Assembly (NCBI GenBank): GCA_949752735.1
Contig: OX457041.1
Coordinates: 21,312,117-21,376,116, forward strand
DNA length: 64,000 nucleotides
Origin: Lumbricus terrestris
Lineage: Eukaryota > Annelida > Clitellata > Crassiclitellata > Lumbricidae
Reading direction: 5' to 3'
This document shows, piece after piece, positions 14,101 through 23,649 of this stretch. The position numbers were made by a program, and so were the translations under genes. The notes under the pieces were generated by a model. That model did not search any database. It saw nothing but the letters and a program-made list of their open reading frames with translations, and was not told where the DNA came from. The stretch's first letter is position 1. Each line of letters opens with the position of its first letter.

Positions 14101-17100
14101 TGCCACTCGACGTCATGAAAAGAACAATTAATAAATGATTAGTTAATTGTTAAAGTTCGCAGCCCTAATTTTTTTATAGCACCTTTCTTCTTAAAAGTTT
14201 TTGTACAAATTTGTGATTTTAATTGCAATCAAAAATTGCATAGGCAGCTTTTCTTGAAATGAGGCAAAATGTTAGACAACCAAGTAGTTTGAATGCAAGG
14301 GCATTGTTAAAAAAATGTGAAAAACCTTGATTTTTTCCTGTTTTGCAGAACAAATCGGCACTGACCAAGCAGTTTCTTGGATATGTATCCTGTTGCACAC
14401 CTACAACGCAATCAGAGAATGATGAACAAACAGATGAATGTCCTCTACTTCCACCACTTCCAGGTCGGTGCAAGACGAGCAGATTAATCGATAATCGTAC
14501 TAATGTACTTTCATTTTTTCTTGCAGTAATCAACAAGTTGCAATGCTTGGTGTAGTATTTAAAGCCTTCAGAGGGCATTGTGAAATAATAACTTCACAGC
14601 CTTGGAACATGATTAGCTTGGAACATGATTAGATTGGAACATGATTAGATTAGAACATGATTAGATTAGAACATGATTAGATTGGAACATGATTAGATTG
14701 GAACATGATTAGATTAGAACATGATTAGATTAGAACATGATTAGATTAGAACATGATTAGATTAGAACATGATTAGATTAGAACATGATTGGATGAAAAG
14801 TCCTCTTTATGGTAGGTAACAGAAACAGTTGACAGCATGAAAGATACATGACAGAATTTTTGAAGTGTCATTCTGTCATGACAGAAAAGCTAACCTCAGA
14901 ACTTCGTTATAATTACTGGCATAAATGTCTTAATTCTATTAATTGAATATCTATTGTAGTAATGCTTTTGGTCTTAGAAAAAAACAAAGGAAATTGGTGT
15001 ACGGTGTAGTTCGAAGTTACCATAACCATAAATTTTATTTAGCCCAAGCACCAATATATGACATTGAGAAACAAGTATAGTAGAAAAGACTAACAACAAG
15101 GGATGAATGGGACTACAACCATAAGGAACATCAACATCTTGAGGCTTTTAATTTATGAAAATGTCTGATTAACAACTTTCATCTGTATTATTATAGTTAT
15201 AAGAATTCGTCTAAGAATTCGTTTAGGTGTTTAGCTATATTAAAGTATATTACCAGTAGTTCGCTGTGTGTAGCTGTGATTCTTATTTCCAGGTATCACA
15301 TGTCAGCATTTATCTCCAGAACCTGATGAGGATAAAGCTGAGGATGTTAAGACAACAGGCAGAGAAACCAAAACATCTGAATGCAGCAATCCGAGCAACA
15401 GAGAGATAATGAATGATGCCAGGGAATCAACAGAAATGGGAACAGGTGACCTTCTTGTTCTGTAACATCATCATCATCATGTCATCATTACTCTGGTGTT
15501 ATCGTGGTGATGTCATCGGGATTTCATCATCATTCTCAACATCATGACAATCATTATTACACTGCCTGAGTTCTTTGTTATTGGCATTATTATGATCATT
15601 GCTGTAAATATAGGAAATCTGTATCTTCAGCTATGAACACCAGAATAACAAAGGTCAGAAGAAGCACTGAGGTTGACAAAACACAATGGGTCATTATGGG
15701 TGATGTGGCAGAATTCATTCATTCATTCATTCAGTCATTCATAGCATTTTTGTGTGCCATCATCCAAGAGATTTGCTCAGTGGTACTCCCATTCATGCCT
15801 CAGTGAAAGAGAGCAGCGGTGGTGAAGGTTGCAAACAGTAGTCCTATATATTGCTAGAAAGACATGCAGATAATTATAGACAGAAGGTATTCAGATTGAT
15901 GGTTTAAATCCGTGTTTGGAGTGCCATGCAATTCTGTAGTATGTAAGTAAGATCTTATTGGAAGGTGTCATCTTCAGCCCTTCGCTGCTTGAAGTCTCTC
16001 TTATTTTCGCGAGGCTGTCATGCTGAGAGCGCCTCTGAATAGCTAGTCTGTAAGAGGTGCTTTATAAATGCTGATATACAATACAATACAATACATTACA
16101 ATGTAGGTCTTCCAGTTGTTCGATTGCTAATTCATGCTACTGCAAAAGGCTTTCAGTCTCTGTGCGTTTAAAAGAGGTTGCTTACTCCTCAGAAGATGTA
16201 TGTATGCCTCTTGCATGCATTACAGTACAATAACCTGCTGAGTGTTTGCACTCACAAACTTGCATCACTAATTGCATGTAGCATAGTAAACTGACCATGG
16301 TAAAGAAAACAGCTTCCACCTTTCTTGTCAGTGTTTAATTGAGATGTTGTTTTGATTTCCTAGCGGAAGGAGCATTGGATTCTTGTGAAGGACTGGCAGA
16401 TGGAGCTACTTCTGCATCTGAATTCAAAGCCTTTGATAGACTGATTGTCTCCGGGTCTCCATTGGTCGACAAAGAAAAGTCTTCAAAAGCTGGTAATCAG
16501 ACATTTTCATGAATTAAAAGCCTCAAGATGTTAATGCTTTAACAACCAGCTACATAATATGTTTTCAATGCATTTTAGTACACGCCGGTCGTTAAAGGTT
16601 TCAACATGATCCACCTTGGGTATCTGTTCTTGACCAGGAACCGATTTTTAACCCCCCCACCCGCCTATGAATTTTATTTTTACAAGTTGCCTGTGAATAG
16701 GCTAGTTCCTACAACTTTACTTTTCGGCACTGTAGAAATCTTGAGATTACAATTACATTTACTGTTGCTTCATTCCTATGTGACCATCAGCTCATATTGC
16801 AATGACTGTTCTGTGAGTTATCCAGACACTTGATATAGCTGTAATACCTCAGAAAATGCTGAGGTCTTCAGACTACAATTTCATCATTGCATGCATTGTG
16901 TGCTCAATAAATCTGCTTCCTATTCTCCTATTAAGTTATGCATTGTAGGCGACCACGGTGAAGAAAGTGACTACATGAACGAATTCGTGAAACCGGTGGA
17001 AACTGCTAAGAAACCTGCCGAAGACGATGATTCTCTGCCTGCATTCACGATGCCTGACTTCAAAGGTTAGTAGCCCCACTCAGTTGTTTGTGTGAATCGG

Positions 17101-20100
17101 AAAGTCTGTTAATCGGAAAGAGCAATAGAGAAAGAGAAACTTTTAGACAGACCAGCAGACAGACAGAGAAAGAGAAACTTTTAGACAGACCAGCAGACAG
17201 ACAGACAGACAGACTTGTGAAAATTGGACGTGCTTCAAATAATCTTTAGGAAGGCCACAATGATTAACCTACTCATTTTATTGAAATCTACTTGACCTTT
17301 CTTTAGAGCCATATAAGTTGGATGCTTATGCGAACTTTTTGCTTTCTACCCAGCCACATGAGAACCCAAATGGAAATGATTAAAATGCTGTATGTTTTGA
17401 TCGTGTACAAAAAGACATTGTTATTTTGAATGAGCGCTAGCATCATTTAGGTTAGCAAAGAGCACCATTATGAGGTTTGCAGTAGCACTATACAAATGTT
17501 CAAATTTATTTATTAATGAAGGTGGTAAACATTATTAAATTCTCCCACAAAGTGTAACTAAGTTGTGATACACACACACACACACACATACTTTTCTCAC
17601 ATCTTCAAAGAGAGTATGACAAACACACTGGACAGTGCAAACAACCTTTGAACAATTATACAAAGTATTAGAATGAATAATTTGATTTGATTGTGCACAA
17701 CAGGATACGCTGTAGTCAGGTGCACATTCGAAGTTCCTTCTGCTTACCCAAAACTTTAACCAGTGTCTACTACTTTCATTGCCAAATGTAATTTCTTTTT
17801 TAGGACTGTTGGCAGATCTCATGACAGGAAACAACGTGGAAGAATTAGAAAAATCATTAACCAAACAAGATAAAGCAGCTCCAATTGAGAAGGCTGGCAA
17901 GGACCTGAAACAAGACTCAGCCAGAAATAGACCTGTCAATCAGGTTGCCCATGCAGATCCTTGTGCAGCTTTCAATCCTGATGACGAGTGTGGAAAGCTG
18001 ATTGAGAAGTTGGCAACATCGAGTCGACCTGTAAGCAATTGTGATGAAGATGACCCAATGGTCGCTGCCTTGACAGCACAGAATGCTTGTCAACAGAATG
18101 ACAATGCCACGCAACCAGATTGCAATGATATGAATGCGACGATGGAACAAGATTACAATTCCTTGCAACAACTGACAGCAGCAATTGAGGCATCACAGTT
18201 GGACAATTCTAAATGTAAGAAATGCATATCCATCGTGTTTTACTGCAATTAAGAAGACCTGTTGCATATCAATGACTTACAGAATTCTAACTTAAACATG
18301 AGTGTCACTGCCTAACTATCCTGTAGGATGTACTTTCTTCCTTAAGGCTACTTTAATGTCTCTTACAAAATAATGTGGTCTAATTTTACAAAAAAGCCAC
18401 GACTGTTGGTTTCTTTTTGATTTATGTTATATATTTTCCTTTTAAGAGTGTCAGTTATCACACAATCGTTGTTGACTCTTTCTTTAAAACCATGCTTCAA
18501 CTGACTATACAAAGTATTGCATTTTGTCCAATTTTGCTCTATCTATGATTCTATATATTCAAATCTTGTCTGAAAGTTGAGACATGTCTGTCAAAACACA
18601 CACGTATATACAAACTATTGAATTGTTTTCTCAGGTCAGTCAAACCATCCTCCAGTTCCAGGTTACGTGCCTTATGGGAAACGACCTGGTGCCACTCCCA
18701 ACGTAAAGGTAATTTAATTAATTGAAAACTAATTGTTAATGAGTTGCAGAAGTAGTGAATGTAAGAATGTGGTCGTGCCATAGTAGAGGTTCATTTGCTA
18801 AAAAAAATTCTAGCATTAATAATACTAGAATAACTAGTTTAATTTGAGTGTACTAAGGGTGCATTATTCAAATTTAACTTATTCAAATTTAACAACCCTG
18901 TATGAAATGAGTATCATACGCTGACTTTACCATTCACTATTGATGAGCTGATTGACTTTTCATCAACTCATTTCCTCTGTTGCATGTTTTTCTGTCTCCT
19001 TTAATTCCTTCTTCACATTTGAAGCATGGAAATTGCTTTACGATTTTGCATAGTAGCAACCATCTACTGATAAAATACAATATTATATACAATACGATTG
19101 TATTTGATATTGCCGTCGTTCTTAAGTTCAGATATGCACACAATCTCATACAGGACAGAACATTGATGTCACTGAGCGACTGTGCATGAGGGACTTACTC
19201 AGGGTCCCTACCTCCAGTGAGGCTCGTCTTGTACTCTCCCTTCGACAGGTAAAACGCTCCAACCATCCAGTCAGCCACCATTACACACTGATACCTTTAG
19301 CAATTAGTTGTCACAGTGGAGATACACAGGGCTTAAAGTGTGGCTGGGCGGTCATGGACGGCGTCCATGCACTTATTTTAAAATCTGAACGCTGTCCAGC
19401 CACTTATTAGCCAGCAATGACTGGAAAGGTAAGGGGCGTCCATTCACTTCATTTGGAGAGGCAAGGGGCGTCAAGGCACTTATTTTTCCACACTTTAAGC
19501 ACTGGAGATACAGAAGTTTTTGGTCTAGAATGGAATATGTCTTGGCTGAAGAAAATTAGGTTGATAACACCACACTCATATACTGTACCTTCCTCTTATG
19601 ATTGCCTAAGGAACCATTCCTCTTTTTCCATTTCATTTTCTTCTTTTCCGTAGTTTGCTCGGGTTGAGGAACCAGTTCGGAGGAAGGTGAACAACGTCAT
19701 CATAACTGGAGCGACACCGGTTGGCCACCAGACGATCAGCCGCATGAGAGGACTGGAGCTGGCGCCGGAGAGGGTCGACTTCGGAGTTCTCAAAGAGGGA
19801 AATACGTACGCTCTTAATCTCAGCCTCCGAAACACTGGAGTCGATGCATGTCGATTCCGGATCAGGCAGCCTCCGCCATCAACTGGAGTTAAAATCCTCT
19901 ACAAACCAGGACCAGTATGAGCGCAAAATCATGCCAGATATTTTCCATTCATCATTTGAGAATCATTTGAGAATCGCACAGTTGCAGGGTGCCTTCATGC
20001 AGCAAGTTTTCATCTTAGTTTGCATAATAAATCCGTTTCAACCTGTCTTAGTTGCATTTTTTATTATGTTTATTTATTCATTCATTCAAGTATTTATACA

Positions 20101-21159
20101 GCGCCTATTCAAGGAAACTACTCAGAGGCGCTCCCTCAGCGTATCAAAGATGCTAGAGTAAAACAGCAAGTAATCATATGCAAATAATTCCGATCTCACA
20201 TGTGCAACATGACACCTCTATGAGTCACATGTCACAATTGTTTCTCTTCTTGCTTGTCTTGGCAATGGTGTGTCTGTGCAGGTGGCGGCTGGCATGAGGA
20301 CTGACATTCAGGTGGAGATCTACGCAATCGCTGCTGGAGTTGAAGGTGATCGTGGAGTCGGTCTGATTGCGCACAACGTTGAGATTGCGACGGAAACTGA
20401 CCAGATGCTATTGCCTGTCACAGCAAATATCCTTGCAGCATTTGGCACTGATAAGTGGCACTAATAGGTGCCAAGTAATGACTCTTGTGATTATGAAGAG
20501 TCAAGGGAAAGGTAATATAACATTTGGTAAGGCAGTGGGTGGCCTGTGACTTTATCCAATAAGGAAAGAAGCCGGTGTACAGTGTACTGTATGGGAAACG
20601 GTAGATGCTGCCTCTATGAATGGAGAATGATCTGAACCTGTCGGAGTTCCTTTTGCCACCATATTATCAATTGTTTGTACACTTAAACTCCGCCACTGGC
20701 ACAACTCTGCCAGTGCAAGTCCCATGCCTGGATAAAGGACGAGGACATCCCTAATGATCTTTGTTATCACACAGTGATGTTAAACTGCAACTACTACTAC
20801 CACTACTGCCACTACTACTACTGCTACTGTGCAAGCACTGGTCTTGGCAAAGCTGACAGTTGATGGACTTGACAGGATAGACAACACGATAATTGTGTAT
20901 AGAAATTGAGGCGCATTGTGATCAAATTTTTTATTCACTCATTCACTGATAGCCTTCGTTTAGACAAATGATTTTTTTCAGAGGCAGATTACTTTCGCTT
21001 TTCCTTAGCTTTAATCACCTGTTTTGACTGGCAATGAGTTTGACTGTCGTGGACCAGACAGTCCGAAGGGAGGAAAATCACCCGGAGTTAAGCTTGTTTC
21101 CAACAAGCCACCAGCTGGAGTTGGCCTGATTCGCCCCAGAAAACATCTGACTCTAGGAG
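863..21159 (+). CDS. SPAG17: SPAG17 (PF6 homologue), 3' part, central-pair ciliary protein
   Basis: Large scaffold protein of the C1a projection of the axonemal central pair, needed for ciliary and flagellar motility. Exons, all phase-consistent: 863-1015, 2065-2176, 2884-3162, 3573-3752, 4472-4665, 5157-5274, 5842-6017, 6681-6807, 7456-7646, 8787-9120, 9831-10340, 11080-11536, 12791-12951, 13520-13731, 14349-14463, 15293-15445, 16364-16492, 16949-17065, 17804-18214, 18635-18708, 19654-19914, 20282-20426, 21019-21159. Recognition rests on EKFWP followed by FAGYDVGDKLIHVAG, the repeated DG-rich beta segments (FADGTVSEF, YDVFHPSGGFLRLDPDGTAV), the VPGYVPYGKRPG segment and the C-terminal Ig/MSP-like stretch LAPERVDFGVLKEGNTY. 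About 1,590 codons are present against roughly 2,200 in vertebrates, so the N-terminus lies left of the window. Acidic, Lys/Glu-rich linkers fill exons 3-5 and 15-19. Exon 22 joins exon 23 only through an AT-AC intron. The family call is from memory of the vertebrate protein. Confidence 0.9.
1175..1250 (+). repeat. LINE 3'-end fragment, CACATTTCGGTGT family
   Basis: Contains ATTCACATTTCGGTGT then CTTGCGCACGTTACG and an AT-rich tail. Related copies lie near 21975-22050 and 35605-35660. This is a second family of 3' tails, distinct from the GCGCTATATAAA family. Confidence 0.55.
1318..1400 (-). repeat. LINE 3'-end fragment with (ATTG)n tail
   Basis: Read on the minus strand it has the stem-like GCGCTATATAAATTC end followed by a short ATTG tail (plus strand: gatcaatcaatcaatcag at 1320). 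The same 3' cassette occurs many times in the window. It lies in a SPAG17 intron. Confidence 0.6.
2536..2812 (+). repeat. 5'-truncated L2/CR1-like LINE 3' end
   Basis: The translation of 2551-2745 contains FFVIGPVVWNGLPQELR, the C-terminal signature of many CR1/L2-type polymerases (xxSVxGPxxWNxLP). It is followed by GCGCTATATAAATT and a GAATGAATG tail ending near 2812. It lies in the SPAG17 intron between exons 2 and 3. Confidence 0.75.
3925..4030 (+). repeat. Dispersed repeat, copy 1
   Basis: Shares the blocks GTCCCAAGTTGGATAAAGGA, TCTTTGTTATCACACAGTG and AACTGCAACTACTGCC with 20697-20815. The family is not recognised; it could be an internal LINE or SINE segment. Confidence 0.5.
4070..4142. 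mobile_element. 73-bp TTAA-flanked mini-MITE, copy 1
   Basis: Flanked by TTAA at 4066-4069 and 4143-4146. The ends are inverted repeats (TCCCGTTACTGGC / CTGGTAAAGGGA), and the middle holds ATTATAATCGTCAATTTTAT. TTAA duplication is typical of piggyBac-type transposition. A second copy is at 6862-6938. Confidence 0.6.
4837..4875. repeat. (GT)n microsatellite
   Basis: Short GT/GC dinucleotide run in the SPAG17 intron between exons 5 and 6. Confidence 0.8.
5545..5830 (-). repeat. LINE 3' end, minus strand
   Basis: The minus-strand frame includes SFVSIGPPLWNALSPSVR, the polymerase C-terminal signature, then the AGCGCCTCTGAACGG and GCGCTTTATAAATG cassette with a TACAA-type tail. It ends only about 10 bases before SPAG17 exon 7. 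Confidence 0.7.
6293..6366. repeat. (AAT)n microsatellite
   Basis: Nearly pure AAT run in the SPAG17 intron between exons 7 and 8. Confidence 0.9.
6862..6938. mobile_element. 77-bp TTAA-flanked mini-MITE, copy 2
   Basis: TTAA at 6858-6861 and 6939-6942. The ends TTCCTTTAGCGGCTGTCCCG and CCGGTCAGCCACTTAAGGGG are inverted copies with mismatches. The core ATAATCGTCAATTTTGTATA matches copy 1 at 4070-4142. Confidence 0.65.
7819..8150 (+). repeat. LINE 3' end with long (ATTG)n tail
   Basis: GTCCTTCTCTGTAGTTGGTC encodes the SFSVVGP-type polymerase end, followed by the GGTACTATATAAATTCTGATT end and an ATTG tail that runs from about 8013 to 8150. The tail decays into the degenerate GATTGACC-rich stretch up to 8465. 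Confidence 0.7.
8466..8786. repeat. 11-bp minisatellite forming a SPAG17 acceptor
   Basis: About 29 head-to-tail copies of TGTGACTGATG with single-base variants. The last copy is changed to TGACTGATGCAG, and its AG is the acceptor of SPAG17 exon 10 (8787). There is no pyrimidine tract; branch-like CTGAC/CTGAT occurs every 11 bases. Confidence 0.85.
9240..9530. repeat. Low-complexity AAGACCA-rich stretch
   Basis: Repeated degenerate blocks around TTAAGACCAAGACC between SPAG17 exons 10 and 11. A similar stretch lies at 21660-21760. Origin not recognised. Confidence 0.4.
9600..9735 (+). repeat. LINE 3' cassette with GAAT tail
   Basis: GTTGGGAGCGCCTCTGAGTAG then GAGGCGCTATATAAATAC and a GAATGAATGAAT tail. 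Same family as 2536-2812 and 63425-63636. Confidence 0.75.
10735..11079 (+). repeat. Tandem array of acceptor-like cassettes
   Basis: About twelve tandem copies, 28-31 bp each, of a unit reading TTTTTGTCATATTTTCAG then TGCAATTGGAC. Every copy contains a pyrimidine-rich tract and (C/T)AG. The last copy supplies the real acceptor of SPAG17 exon 12: AG at 11078-11079, exon starting TGCATGGC. Copies differ by one to four bases and by the length of the T run. Confidence 0.9.
12335..12690. repeat. Degenerate dimer of about 150 bp
   Basis: Two similar halves each hold an ATGGCNGCCNTTTTC block followed by CAATATCTCAGC, and the first contains the near-palindrome GGCCATTTTCCAAAATGGCC. Unknown family, in the SPAG17 intron before exon 13. 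Confidence 0.45.
13192..13412 (-). repeat. tRNA-derived SINE, minus strand
   Basis: On the minus strand it starts GGGCGCGGTGGTGTAGTGG (A-box-like), has a B box decayed to GATGTTCAAATCC, then GGGACCTTGGGCAAGTCCTT, GCAATTGCTCAGCGCTTCGG, the GTGCCTCTGAGTAG block and GTGCTATAGCAAGT with a GAACATAC-type tail. Inserted about 105 bp before SPAG17 exon 14. Confidence 0.8.
13778..14090. repeat. (GGT)n array, about 104 uninterrupted units
   Basis: A 313-bp pure TGG/GGT repeat beginning 46 bp after the exon 14 donor (13732). The sense strand is the G-rich one. It gives open frames in several phases (poly-V, W, G; poly-P, H on the other strand) that are artefacts of the repeat, not genes. Confidence 0.98.
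14602..14793. repeat. 16-bp minisatellite
   Basis: Twelve copies of TTAGAACATGATTAGA with T/A and G/A variants, in the SPAG17 intron after exon 15. Confidence 0.9.
15960..16103 (+). repeat. LINE 3' cassette with ATACA tail
   Basis: GAGAGCGCCTCTGAATAG and GAGGTGCTTTATAAATG followed by ATACAATACAATACAT. Same cassette as elsewhere but with a pentanucleotide tail. Confidence 0.65.
19327..19504. mobile_element. hAT-like MITE, family A copy 1
   Basis: 178 bp with ends CAGGGCTTAAAGTGTGG / CCACACTTTAAGCACTG, flanked by the perfect 8-bp duplication GAGATACA (19319-19326 and 19505-19512). The interior has repeated GGGGCGTCC blocks and CATGGACGGCGTCCATG. No coding capacity. Copies at 33120-33324 and 41438-41605. 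Confidence 0.9.
20075..20160 (-). repeat. LINE 3' cassette, minus strand
   Basis: The plus strand reads TTCATTCATTCAAG, ACAGCGCCTATTC and CTCAGAGGCGCTCCC, the reverse of the GAAT-tailed cassette. In the SPAG17 intron between exons 21 and 22. Confidence 0.65.
20427..21018 (+). other. SPAG17: Putative U12-type AT-AC intron in SPAG17
   Basis: The intron starts with ATATCCTT, the U12 AT-AC 5' splice-site consensus. It ends TTTTCCTTAGC...TTAATCAC, a near-match to the U12 branch site (one mismatch) with its branch A about 11 nt before the terminal AC. Removing exactly 20427-21018 joins phase 1 to phase 1 and gives PVTATVLTGNEFDC, which continues the conserved C-terminal fold. No GT-AG alternative I tried keeps the frame, and unspliced reading hits TAA at 20462. 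Confidence 0.8.
20697..20815 (+). repeat. Dispersed repeat, copy 2
   Basis: Shares its TGGATAAAGGA, ATCTTTGTTATCACACAGTG and AACTGCAACTACTAC blocks with 3925-4030. It sits inside the putative AT-AC intron of SPAG17. Confidence 0.5.
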
Positions 21160-21179
21160 GTAAGAGATATAGACCGTGA

Positions 21180-22484
21180 TTAGGCAAAAGTTATTTCTCA
21201 GAGTATCCATATAATTACTCGTGAATGGTGGACTCGTTTCAATTGACAAAAATATGATAATTTCTGATGATCTCTAAAGTAGATGCTTCAATTCAAACTG
21301 GCCAGGCTTCTTGGCAAAAAATTTTAATACAGGATTTTTAGGTATTATTCTGCAAATAAGGTAGGTGCATTGGCTTAGCTTTGTAGGTACACTGAAGAAA
21401 TATAATTTTTATGATACTTTACGGTACAAGTGGGATACAGTGCTGCAGCTGTATGTTCTATGCCTTGTGACTGGAGTTTTGCATGCTTGAATCTGGCTCA
21501 AGCAATTGCACAGCAACCTTCCATGCGTAACGACCCAGGAGAAGGTGGTCACCCACAATTGTCTGAGAGAAAGGCATCAGGAAACGACCTTGCTCATCTC
21601 ATCCCTGGATTGCATTAAAGCCAGTGGACCTGCCTGGGAGTGGAGAACTCATCAATGGCTTCCATGAGCAAGACAAATATTCCAAGATAAGACCAAGACC
21701 AAGTCCACATGGTTTGAGACCAATAATACCAGAACCATGGATTTAAGACCAAGTTTTGTTAGACATAAAGCATAAAAAAAAAGTCGTTTTGAGCGAATTC
21801 AAAGTCATCTAAGGATGAGTTTTCAGTTTAGCTGTGAATGTCATTAGAGAAAAACTGACAGAACACACAAAACACGACTGGGAGTTGCAAACACTCCAGA
21901 CCATGCAGCAAGCAATACACAGCTGGAGTCAGAGTAGCTGGTGACCAAGTATTGACTCAAACCAGTGAATTTTCCGCGCCTCACATTCACACTTTGGTGT
22001 GACCTTGCGCGCGTAAGAAATTTATGTAATAAATAAACAAATAAATAAATTTAGGTGATATATTGCCTTACTAAGCCTTACTTTGCTCGAATAAATGGCC
22101 AACTGGCTTTCCAGCATTATCATTCAGACACCAGCGAAACTTTCACTTTTAAAATTCCAGTGTAAGCCCTGTTGGTCATTAGACTACTAACAAGTTCTTG
22201 TCAAAACTGTAATCTTTGGTCATACATAATTCACAGAAATCCAAGTTTCGAGAAGCAGCTCATTCCTATGTGCTCAGTAGAATGAAACTTAATTGATAGG
22301 TAAAGTCGGATTTAGTTCCAGGTAAAGATTGATTATTTCAGTGGCAAGATAGATGAAATGACAAGTGGAATATGATAAGTTTTTTCAACTGATGTTTTCC
22401 AAGTTGAGACCTGTGGAGATATTGCAAGAGGTTTGGTGTTGGTTAGTTCCTAGTATTGTTCAGTTTACTGTTGTCCTTAGGAAA
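21180..22484. other. Non-coding sequence 3' of SPAG17 exon 23
   Basis: AT-rich with scattered repeat debris, including a CACATTTCGGTGT-family LINE tail near 21975-22050 and AAGACCA-rich sequence at 21660-21760. The 62-codon open frame at 21430-21618 has no recognised homology. It would be intronic if the tentative last exon at 23006 is real. Confidence 0.45.
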
Positions 22485-22560
22485 TGCGGTGCAGGAGCTC
22501 AGAAATAGCCACACTGAAACACTCTGCTCCTCTGGGTAGTTTATCTTGAGAAGGTCCTAT

Positions 22561-22922
22561 GGTAACGGCCCGCTATTCCGAGGGTCCACTATTCCGAAGG
22601 TCCACTATTCCGAATATCCGCTATATTTTGTTCGTTATCCTCGGTGGTTAGGGTTACAGTGGGTTGGGGTTAGGGTTGGGGTGAGGTGGGTTAGGATTAA
22701 GCTTAGGGTTATGGTTAGGGTTAGGGTTGGGGAGGGTTAGGGTTATGGTTGGGGTGGGTTAGGGTTATGGTTAGGGTTGAGGTGGGTTAGGTTCAGGGTT
22801 ATGGTTAGGGTTGTGGTGAGTTAGGGTTAGGGTTATAATTAGGTTTATGGTTAGGTTTAGGGTTAGGATTCGGAATAGTGGACCTTCGGAATAGTGGACC
22901 CTCGGAATAGTGGACCCAAACC
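22561..22922. mobile_element. TIR element with telomere-like TTAGGG interior
   Basis: 362 bp flanked by the perfect 8-bp duplication GGTCCTAT (22553-22560 and 22923-22930). The ends carry repeated inverted modules: GTCCACTATTCCGA on the left and TCGGAATAGTGGAC three times on the right. The interior, about 22640-22870, is an irregular G-rich array of GGTTAGGGTTAGGG. No coding potential. It is inserted in an older LINE 3' cassette (22485-22552, continuing at 22931). Confidence 0.85.
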
Positions 22923-23005
22923 GGTCCTATAGACCTATACAAAAATGTTCTATTTTCAATTACCTTATTACATTGACCATTTACTCTTGGTTTTATATAT
23001 TTTAG

Positions 23006-23025
23006 AATCTGTTGTTGTCAACTAA
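23006..23025 (+). CDS. SPAG17: Possible last coding exon of SPAG17
   Basis: Exon 23 ends at a strong donor (GAG then gtaaga at 21160) in phase 1. The first good downstream acceptor I see in the right phase is the pyrimidine-rich stretch ending in AG at 23004-23005. It would add ESVVVN and a TAA at 23023-23025. The alternative is that exon 23 reads through the donor and stops at TGA 21177-21179. I cannot choose between them without transcripts. Confidence 0.3.
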
Positions 23026-23454
23026 ATCTGATCGGATCCTGCACCAAGAAACAAACGAAAATTAACCAGTTATACGGACCTCAAGGACTTCATTTCAAAT
23101 TCAACAACAGCCATGTTAAATACTGTTTAGCGCTTGCTCACATTGCTATAACTTTTCGTAGCCATTTTTTAAAATTTGCAATTGCAAATCTTTGGAAAAA
23201 TATCAGACGCTGATTTTTAATGTGAGATTACTGAAATCTTTCTCAAATGCTGCAGTGATTAAAGTTGCAACCTGTGACAAGAAATAGCATTGTGTTAATT
23301 GCAAGAAATCAATGGAATCTGATATTTGTTAGAATATCTCCAAGTGCAAATAGTAAGGTATGCAGGTCGTTTCACCATGTAATTTTTTACACTTTTCCCA
23401 AGGTATTTTATAGAACTGAGTTCGATTCTCGAAGCTCTCGTAGGATAGACGTAT

Positions 23455-23482
23455 AATAATAATAATAATAAATAATAATAAT
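23455..23482. repeat. (AAT)n microsatellite
   Basis: Short AAT run with one missing base. Confidence 0.8.
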
Positions 23483-23649
23483 AGATGTTCCTCTTGACCT
23501 TGAGACCTTAGGTCCAATTTGATCTAATGGCCTAAACTTTTTGGCGGATTTAGGCCGCATCCTAACTCTGTCTTCTGGTGAACTGAGAGAGACCTGTTTT
23601 TGCTACAACGTCTCTCTGTAACCGTTCAGAGTTTCAACTCTTTGGCCTT

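Noticed and set aside
13438..14138. Long open frames of poly-V, W, G, P or H on both strands
   Set aside because: They are readings of the (GGT)n array in an intron; only 13520-13731 of the plus-strand frame is real SPAG17 coding sequence.
20427..20464. SPAG17 ending at TAA 20462 with tail NILAAFGTDKWH
   Set aside because: It breaks the conserved C-terminal fold, whereas the AT-AC junction restores homology; kept only as a possible intron-retained isoform.
22640..22870. TTAGGG tract as a true telomere or fusion scar
   Set aside because: It is enclosed by inverted repeats and an 8-bp duplication and flanked by ordinary intergenic repeats.
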